From positions 1 to 64,000 of the forward strand of contig VWZL01003426.1 of the NCBI GenBank assembly GCA_013396915.1: a DNA stretch of 64,000 bases. Direction: 5' to 3'. Below the pieces are notes generated by a model. That model saw only the letters and a program-made list of their open reading frames with translations. It searched no databases and was not told the origin of the DNA. This DNA comes from Stercorarius parasiticus (taxonomy: Eukaryota; Chordata; Aves; Charadriiformes; Stercorariidae). Shown here one piece after another: positions 59,301 through 64,000 of this stretch; positions within the stretch are counted from its first letter, which is position 1; each line of letters begins with the position of its first letter. The position numbers were made by a program, and so were the translations under genes.

Positions 59301-62300
59301 GACACAGGAGACAATGCATTTGTTCTATATAGCCTTACAGGTAACAAGGAATTTCTCGCTGCACTGGAACAACTGTCACTTTCTTGTCTATGCTGTTACG
59401 AGCTAATGTGTGTTATCTTCTAACCCCTTTCCACATAAGCCAAGAAGGTTCACTTTCACCTGGCTTGGTACTTTACTAATTTATGCTCATACAGCTTTCA
59501 AACAGATTGTGTAGGAACTTCTTTTGTGGAAACTACAAATTGCTTTTAATCATACTCTTAATTCTGTTAAAAACCAGCTTTTTAAAAAATCTTTAGCTAC
59601 TCGACTGCCGTAGCTGCCATCAGCAGGAGTGGTTTTGATGAAAAAGAAAATGCCCATAGGTTTCCTGAATGAGGAATAAGGGTCCAGGGCCTAGTTAATC
59701 CCTGCCTTGTAGAACCCCTTGGGCCTGTGCCACATATTAAATGCTGCTAAATTAGGTCTCTCTGCAGCCTGTGGACTGTGAGCATTTCACAGCTACCAGG
59801 AGCAGATGTAAATGGTATCACAAGTGTGTCAGGGACCTGACTGACTATCATGGGCTGCTGGAGAGCTGTCTTCTTTGCCCTTGTGCCGGACACCGTTACC
59901 ACTGCAGCAGAAGTGCCACAACAGACCGCAGGTCACCTACTGCTACCTCAGAACTCTGCCCGGGCTATTAATATAAAGTGCCTTCAATTTAATTTTACTG
60001 CCAGCTTGTGCTCTGCAGTGACTGAGAGCTCTGATTGATGCTTCCTGTCACCTTTGACTGTGGAAGCTGATGGCATTGCAGTTGAGAAGAGCGCCCTTTT
60101 TGCCACTGCCTCTAAGTCTGACAGAGATGGAGATTTAGAAACCTCTGGACCAAAAGCCTGCAGGAGTTGAAACAGTTGTTTTTGTTCCATGGACCACCAA
60201 GAGCGATGTGTATACAGTTTGTATGGTTTTGGAGTCTTCTCTTTCCAATATGCATAACAGACTTTGAGGTGGCTTTGGACAAGGGTGGCCAAAGACAGTA
60301 AAAGTCACTGCCAGGTCTTTTGGCAGTCAAATTGATTTCTGTTTAGATCTGTGTGCCGCTCAGCCCACCTTCAATAGAGCAGAATAAAATCAGTGAGATG
60401 TTGGCAGGAGCACTGTCTTGTTGCAGCGCTTCATGACTGTTACAACCAGCAAACACGAGACCGAATGTACAGAAGGTCAGAGGACTGTAAAAGCACCTGG
60501 GAACACCTCTAATCTCCTCTAAAAGTTGCACAGGCTTGGAGGAACTTGCTTCCAGAGATTCAGCTCAGAACTCTAATGTGCTGTCCATCATCACGTGCAT
60601 GCCTCAAGCACTATTACTTTTGGAGTGTGACAGATGTATTTGCAAAGCTTGTTAACCCGTTCTGTTGGCTCGCATTTCAAACATTCATCCACTCCAAATA
60701 TCTTCAGTTTTTCTTCCACGTTATCTATATGATATTTAAAAAATTGTTTTAATGAGCTCAAAACGCAAGTAAACATATAATTTGAGTGTAGTTAATTATA
60801 TGCTTCCAAGATGTATTTATTGATAATGCTTCTTTAAATTTATCTCAGGTGGCGGAGGAAATATATTTGAAATAGATGGAATACATGGCAACATTAAGAT
60901 AAAAAACTCTCCAGACTATGAAACCATGAATAAATACAACCTTACAGTGAATGCAGTCAACAATAAATCTGCACCTTTCCATCAGGTAAAAGACCATCAT
61001 TGTAATGAACAGTGATTCTTCCAGTAAGAGTGGATTTTAAACTAGTGTGAGGGAGATCTATCAAAGACATTTATTGTGCGGAATAAATTAGTCACCTAAT
61101 CGTGTTTAGGGTCAGACTCTTGTGACCTTTGTCTGCGCTGAGAAGTATTATACTCCATAATTAGTTGAAATATTCATAGTCATGCATGGAAGAATATGAC
61201 CCTGAATTGTTTGCAGACTAATCTGTGTTGGGGAACTGGAATTCTTGCCTACTGCCTGTTAGTACTGTAAGTGCCTGATAACTTTTCACAGGAGAAAAAG
61301 TAATTTTCAGCAAATTGTTGTACCTCTGCTGTATTTCTTTTATTTGAAAAGATATTACACACTTATTTAACAGAACTAGAGCATGTGTGGTTCTCTTAAC
61401 TGCATCTAGCAGCAACAGTAGGACATGTTGGCCTCCTAAACTCATCCTGTTCTTACCCATTCAGACACTTCAAGAAGTAGAATCCTACTGCAAATTTGAA
61501 TTCCCACCTCTCTTATATTAAAATCCTGTAGTGATCTCTGATGTTGAGTTCACAAAATTAAACCTAACACAGTATTTCACTACAGCACTTTCAAAAATAT
61601 CTTTAAGTAAGACATTCTAAATATTCTAAAATGCATTAAACCATTTTGTTTTCTAGGCGACTACTCATGTCACTGTTCTAGTGATTGATGTGAATGATAA
61701 TGCTCCAGTATTTGCTCAGAAATCCTATTCTGCTTCTATAAACATGATTAATCCTGTAGGTGCTCATGTCATAACTGTGAGCGCTACCGACAAAGATCAG
61801 GTAACTACTCCTGTTTGATTTTGACATTGCTTTAACCTGCAGCCCAAATACATTTTTTGCCATTCTCTAGGCACAAAACACCAAATGTAGCAGAAAGTGA
61901 ATTCTGATTGACTAACAGCGCTGGGAATTGGAAAGTAGGACTTTTGATGCTTCTGCCTTGACACTGATGTACTCCCTGCCTTTGGGCATGTTTCTTCAGC
62001 TATATTTGCCTTAACTTTTCCTCTTATTATACGGCGTTGTACCAGTGTTTCGGAAGTATACAAGGACCAAAGCAATTTAGTGTCTGTGGAGGTACTTGAA
62101 CTTCTGAAGTAGAAGGAGCTGTAAAAGCTGAACATCATATAACTGGCTTGAACATGGAAACATCTGCTTTCCAAACGCCTCTGAAGTGTGGTACCCCAGC
62201 TAATTATCTCTGACCCCATTTTTTAAAGTAATTTTGTTTGTTGTATCTGTACTGCACCCATCCAGTAGTATCCAGACACTGGCAGAGATATCCACTAGTG

Positions 62301-63783
62301 AACCAAATCACCATGACAGCATCACTACTAATTTTGTCTTTTAAAAGATGAAACATCTAGAAGTGACAACAAAATAGGTGTAGCAGGTGCCTTCCTATTT
62401 CTTAATGCATAGTTTTTGTTAAAATATCTGCAGCTATGGGGTATATTGCTGCAAATAATCTAATGGCCCCTTTTTGTCATCCTTCTCAATTATTTTATAT
62501 AAAGTTGAAATTGCTTATGAAAGTTAGGTGGACTCTGTGAGATCTACGTTGAGACCCTAATGAAACTCATCCTTCAGATAATATGTCTGGTCCTCTGGCG
62601 TGCAGAGTGGCACTCATCCTTCCTCTGCCACCCTTTCAGGATTCTGGGGCAGAGCCCGCTACTGAAATTATTAGGTTTTGTCTCTATTCCTCCCGGTTCC
62701 TGAAACAGTTATAAATCCACAGATTACTTAGAGACAACAGATGTTCATGGTAGGGTTTGATCCTGCTGCTGCAGAGCTGTGGGAGAGCAATACTTCTCAG
62801 AAATACAGAGCAAAGTGCAATAGAGCAAACCCTCAGGGTTTGTCAAAATGGCTTTTCTCAGGAAAGGGAAGCGATGTGCATAGAGCAAAACATGTGCAGC
62901 TCTCCTGTGGTAGGCAGGAACAGGGCTTACCCCCATAGCTGTGGGGAGCTGTGCCTTCTCCTCAAGGTGTGAAAAGGGTCCAAGGGACTTTGGCTTATTC
63001 TTGTTTACATCACACCTTTAGATGACTCCCTTTCACTACTCTGACTGGCCCTCTCTACATGTGTCCTTAATTTATTTTCGTTAGAGATCTTTTTTTTTTC
63101 CCCCACAGTTTTACTGTGTAACTGGACAACTGTTTGTGAATTTTCTTCTGCTTTGTGTTTTTGTCGGCACCCATCCTACCATAGCTAACCCCAAGTTTCA
63201 GTGTTTATCCTACCCTTCAAAATGTACCCCCAGTGCATGTAGTCTTCTTTAGTATTGCTATGGGAATTTTTTAGGATCTTGGAGCATCAAAATTAACTTG
63301 GGAAGGGGGGGCTTTGCCCATTGACCCTTTCCCCTGCTGCTGCTCTTGTGTTACAGCTTAAGCACGAAGTAGCTCTGAGCCTGGTTCTCTCTAGTTATTT
63401 AAAGTGCCTCCGGCACTCTGTCCATTTAAGTGTGGAAATATTGAGATTCCAGTGAGTCTGTACTATGGAACTCACGGCACTGAAATAATGTGGTCCTGCA
63501 AGCAATAGTTACATGAAGTTGTGTTCCTTTCATGGCAGGGGCAAAATGGTCTTATTGAGTACTACATCCTCCCCGATCAAAACTTCAGCCCGTTCTTCCT
63601 GATAGAAGATATGAGTGAGGGGAAAATAACTACAACTGGAAACCTGTTTAGTTCTGGAGAGATCCATTTGACAGTGATGGCGAAGGACAAAGGCTTTCCA
63701 TCTTTAAATGACACTGCTGTGATTACTCTTAATGTGTTTGACAACCGTCCGTTTGTTCCTCAGTTTAACGAGAGCAAAATCAG
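29274..63783 (+). CDS. Large non-classical cadherin, N-terminal 19 EC repeats (3' end outside window)
   Basis: Exons: 29274-29343, 31157-31228, 33984-34144, 35296-35340, 35730-35828, 36150-36239, 36951-37061, 37755-37871, 38905-38995, 39518-39630, 39897-40070, 40414-40542, 40799-40954, 41953-42133, 43129-43262, 44242-45186, 46224-46349, 46485-46742, 47061-47159, 47265-47437, 48030-48178, 49093-49400, 50034-50303, 51520-51657, 52281-52497, 53459-53617, 54089-54240, 55366-55534, 56627-56835, 58327-58506, 59121-59340, 60849-60985, 61657-61800, 63539-63783. All joints keep phase with AG/GT borders and no stop: 6041 nt, about 2013 residues. A signal peptide is followed by EC linkers at about residues 130, 231, 342, 446, 551, 647, 750, 857, 959, 1066, 1171, 1272, 1376, 1478, 1583, 1682, 1788, 1893 and 1997, a regular 105-residue period. 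Dachsous, Fat and CDH23 have comparably many repeats. I do not recognise the specific gene. It should be a surface adhesion or link protein; its membrane anchor lies beyond the window. Confidence 0.9.
29344..31156. other. Cadherin gene intron 1
   Basis: 1.8 kb with no recognised gene, RNA or repeat. Minus-strand open frames at 29639-29902 and 30231-30419 lack support. Confidence 0.5.
31157..35828 (+). CDS. Cadherin coding exons 2-5: EC1
   Basis: Exons 31157-31228, 33984-34144, 35296-35340 (only 45 nt) and 35730-35828. EC1 spans about residues 24-135. It starts TTSINCDTTPSLLPL and ends at a canonical linker LEDINDNSPQF. The usual LDRE is replaced by LDVE. Two cysteines, at about residues 30 and 111, sit near the start and end of the repeat and could pair, as a disulfide in EC1 is known for PCDH15. 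The acceptor at 35728-35729 follows a TTTTGCTTCC tract but has a purine-rich ATGAAG just before the exon, so this boundary is a little less sure than the others. Confidence 0.75.
31229..33983. other. Cadherin gene intron 2
   Basis: 2.75 kb. It holds a short old CR1/L3-like piece (31420-31485). The open frame at 31355-31789 runs across that repeat and is not a gene. Many other short frames lie at 32.1-33.3 kb on both strands without support. Confidence 0.5.
31420..31485 (+). mobile_element. Ancient CR1/L3-like LINE fragment
   Basis: The stretch containing 'gtctgaatagacagagcagg' followed by 'caaaggggaagg' resembles the 3' portion of old amniote CR1/L3 elements from memory. It is short and diverged. 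Confidence 0.4.
36150..43262 (+). CDS. Cadherin coding exons 6-15: EC2 to EC5
   Basis: Ten exons of 90-181 nt. EC2 ends in the altered linker VQDYDTMNPYF, which lacks the NDN triplet. EC3 (DGDTGINEKVFYSIKL, AVDREE) ends IQDMNDNDPVL. EC4 (LLDRERMPSIHLQVTARD) ends LDENDNSPTF. EC5 (ADDPDDGINGEISFIL, with GVNQRK where LDRE is expected) ends in AVGDSRPRF, another altered linker. Exon 11 ends right after TATDKDE, an intron position seen again after exons 16 and 33. Many N-x-S/T sequons occur. Confidence 0.9.
44242..45186 (+). CDS. Cadherin coding exon 16: 945-nt exon covering EC6 to EC8 and start of EC9
   Basis: One uninterrupted 315-codon exon, phase 0 at both ends. It encodes the end of EC6 (KLDYESQNNYILNISLSD, VTDVNDNSPVF), the whole of EC7 (VSATDMDEGFNGLVVYSL, VLDREDQGSYNLTVIASD, IDDVNDNFPVF), the whole of EC8 (SATDRDIGANALVKYRI, LDYEAINEFEVEVEASD, VLDVNDNPPEF) and the first strand of EC9 up to VTDKDE. 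These repeats carry the full set of calcium motifs (XEX, DRE or DYE, DxD, DxNDN). It is by far the largest exon of the gene. Confidence 0.97.
46224..51657 (+). CDS. Cadherin coding exons 17-24: EC9 to EC13
   Basis: Exons from 46224 to 51657. EC9 (LRNDTELDRETTSGFTLQV) ends VLDVNDNNPEF. EC10 (ATDLDEGENARITYYLSA, YLDRETKEKYELLLVASD) ends VLDVNDNPPQF. EC11 (ATDLDVGNNSVISY; NLDHITTDTVVTLIVIAAD in place of LDRE) ends LVNDTSFGLTF, an altered linker. EC12 (AGLDREEVDLYSIIVEAVD) ends VTDTNDNAPAF. EC13 (ATDLDIGVNALISYSL, SLDREMMDNYQLEIVV) ends VEDVNDNPPEF. Splice phases 0, 0, 0, 2, 1, 0 and 0 all match. An LTR fragment lies in the intron 47438-48029. Confidence 0.93.
47479..47825 (+). mobile_element. 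Fragment of the same avian LTR family, sense orientation
   Basis: Matches the 5' third of the LTR at 2606-4102, in opposite orientation. It starts TCTATTGGGTTTG (TC for the terminal TG) and keeps the shared 'ggctccaaga', 'gggataacatattta' and 'gctccaggcgc' blocks. The resemblance fades after the 'gatgaagacc' block near 47808-47825 and the remaining LTR is missing. It lies inside cadherin intron 20. The open frames on both strands are part of the repeat. Confidence 0.8.
49985..50033 (+). promoter_or_regulatory. Very long polypyrimidine tract at acceptor of cadherin exon 23
   Basis: About 40 almost uninterrupted T residues with a few C and G precede AAATACAG at 50026-50033. This is an unusually long pyrimidine tract and a slippage-prone site; the T-run length may be unreliable in the assembly. 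Confidence 0.6.
52281..58506 (+). CDS. Cadherin coding exons 25-30: EC14 to EC16 and part of EC17
   Basis: Exons 52281-52497, 53459-53617, 54089-54240, 55366-55534, 56627-56835 and 58327-58506. EC14 (ATDKDIGYNAIIHYTI, PLDYESRSQYTFILKA) ends VEDVNEEGPIF, where NDN is changed to NEE. EC15 (ARDESMGYDEGIFYNI; DLSKQIDPLYYSLIVTATD) ends IAPVSISFPVF, with no acidic linker residues left. EC16 is short, with YKVPVIYSIVSGDEKG lacking the DRD-type motif, and ends VIDVNDFPPVF. EC17 begins in exon 30 (AQDNDTGRNGFLTYGI, SFDYEEEPREYQ). Confidence 0.9.
53095..53240. mobile_element. Ancient CR1/L3-like LINE fragment
   Basis: Contains 'aatccaagccaaaacctaga' and 'gagcccagtgaaacaa', which resemble old amniote CR1/L3 consensus from memory. 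It is intronic and diverged, and the call is tentative. Confidence 0.35.
53782..53928 (+). mobile_element. CR1 LINE 3' fragment
   Basis: Starts 'ctgcccagaaaggct', continues with 'ccttggaggttttcag' and 'gctctgagccaagaggttgg', and ends near 'ccttccagcccaggtgattc', the typical 3' CR1 series. It lies in the intron before cadherin exon 27. The following 110 bases (about 53930-54040) resemble an older CR1/L3-type element. Confidence 0.8.
55940..56125 (+). mobile_element. CR1 LINE 3' end with octamer tail
   Basis: Reads 'ggctgcccagggaagtggtt', 'catccctggaggtattta', then 'ggttggacttgatgatctta' and 'ggtcccttccaacctag', ending with repeated ATTCTATG units, the hallmark 3' end of avian CR1. It lies in the intron between cadherin exons 28 and 29 and is fairly well preserved, so relatively young. 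Confidence 0.92.
57893..57967 (+). mobile_element. Short CR1 LINE 3' end
   Basis: The last 70 bases of a CR1: 'ggttgatgattggactagat', then 'ggtcccttccaacctag' and 'attctatgac'. It lies in the intron between cadherin exons 29 and 30. The strong 5' truncation is usual for CR1. Confidence 0.88.
59121..63783 (+). CDS. Cadherin coding exons 31-34: EC17 end to EC19, gene continues
   Basis: Exons 59121-59340, 60849-60985, 61657-61800 and 63539-63783. EC17 ends IIDANDCPPVF, with a Cys in the linker and another in RGYCTVIIK. EC18 (ATDRDTGDNAFVLYSL; SPDYETMNKYNLTVNAV) ends VIDVNDNAPVF. EC19 (SATDKDQ, GQNGLIEYYI; no LDRE) ends in NVFDNRPFVPQF, an altered linker. Exon 34 stops in phase 2 at 63783 (donor GTGAGG). 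The rest of the gene, including any further EC repeats, the transmembrane segment and the tail, is outside the window. Confidence 0.92.
59341..60848. other. Cadherin gene intron 31
   Basis: 1.5 kb. Between 59620 and 60530 several overlapping open frames of 60-100 codons lie on both strands and the base composition is more balanced than in neighbouring introns. I do not recognise a gene or transposon. It may be an old repeat not known to me. Confidence 0.4.
61801..63538. other. Cadherin gene intron 33
   Basis: 1.7 kb. A minus-strand open frame of 140 codons (61797-62219) has no support. Nothing else was recognised. Confidence 0.45.
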
Positions 63784-64000
63784 GTGAGGCTTTCACCTTA
63801 AGTTGTATAACTGTTACATACTCTCCAGATAGTGGAAAACATAGTGAAGTTGAAAGTTGAAGCTAATTTTCATATTCTCCACACAGAAGAACATCAGGGG
63901 TTTTTAAACAAGGCATCCATGAAATTCTGCTATGCCAGTGGTTCCATGAGTCATCAGCTTTTATTTCTTTATTGTGCAGTTCGTATAAGCCAGACTCTTT
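63784..64000. other. Start of cadherin intron 34 at window edge
   Basis: 217 bases following the donor at 63784. AT-rich and non-coding as far as it can be read. Confidence 0.6.

Noticed and set aside
61797..62219. 140-codon minus-strand open frame
   Set aside because: Intronic, with no similarity seen and no splice partners.

Overview
The window is nuclear DNA from a bird. The evidence is CR1 LINE 3' ends terminating in ATTCTATGA-type octamers, an avian-type endogenous retroviral LTR (one complete solo copy, one fragment), compact introns, and vertebrate GT-AG exons that splice in frame. The species cannot be named from sequence alone.

Layout. (1) 1-4718: a CpG-rich left edge, then non-coding DNA with a 66-68 bp tandem duplication and an antisense solo LTR (2606-4102). 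The LTR holds a 353-bp exact duplication split by a single N, which looks like an assembly error. (2) 4735-23784, plus strand: the full coding region of SANBR (KIAA1841), rebuilt as 20 phase-compatible coding exons giving 718 residues. It has a SANT domain, a BTB domain, a Cys/His-rich middle and an acidic then basic tail. (3) 23785 to about 25780: probable SANBR 3' UTR. (4) About 25780-29273: intergenic. (5) 29274-63783, plus strand, running off the right edge: a large non-classical cadherin gene. I rebuilt 34 phase-compatible coding exons giving about 2013 residues: a signal peptide and 19 extracellular cadherin (EC) repeats, with no transmembrane segment yet. I could not match it to a named cadherin. 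CR1, old CR1/L3-like pieces and an LTR fragment lie in its introns.

The two genes have unrelated roles: a nuclear SANT-BTB regulator of antibody class switching, and a calcium-dependent adhesion or mechanical-link type receptor. They are neighbours in the same orientation and there is no sign that they work together. The most notable content is the cadherin gene. As I recall the human map, SANBR is followed by C2orf74, AHSA2P and USP34 with no cadherin, so this may be a gene lost or moved in mammals. About six of its 19 inter-repeat linkers have lost the canonical calcium-binding motif, and one 945-nt exon carries about three repeats without introns while its neighbours are cut into small exons.

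All calls come from reading the sequence and from memory of protein families. No alignment or database search was run. Most small open frames in introns and repeats are chance.
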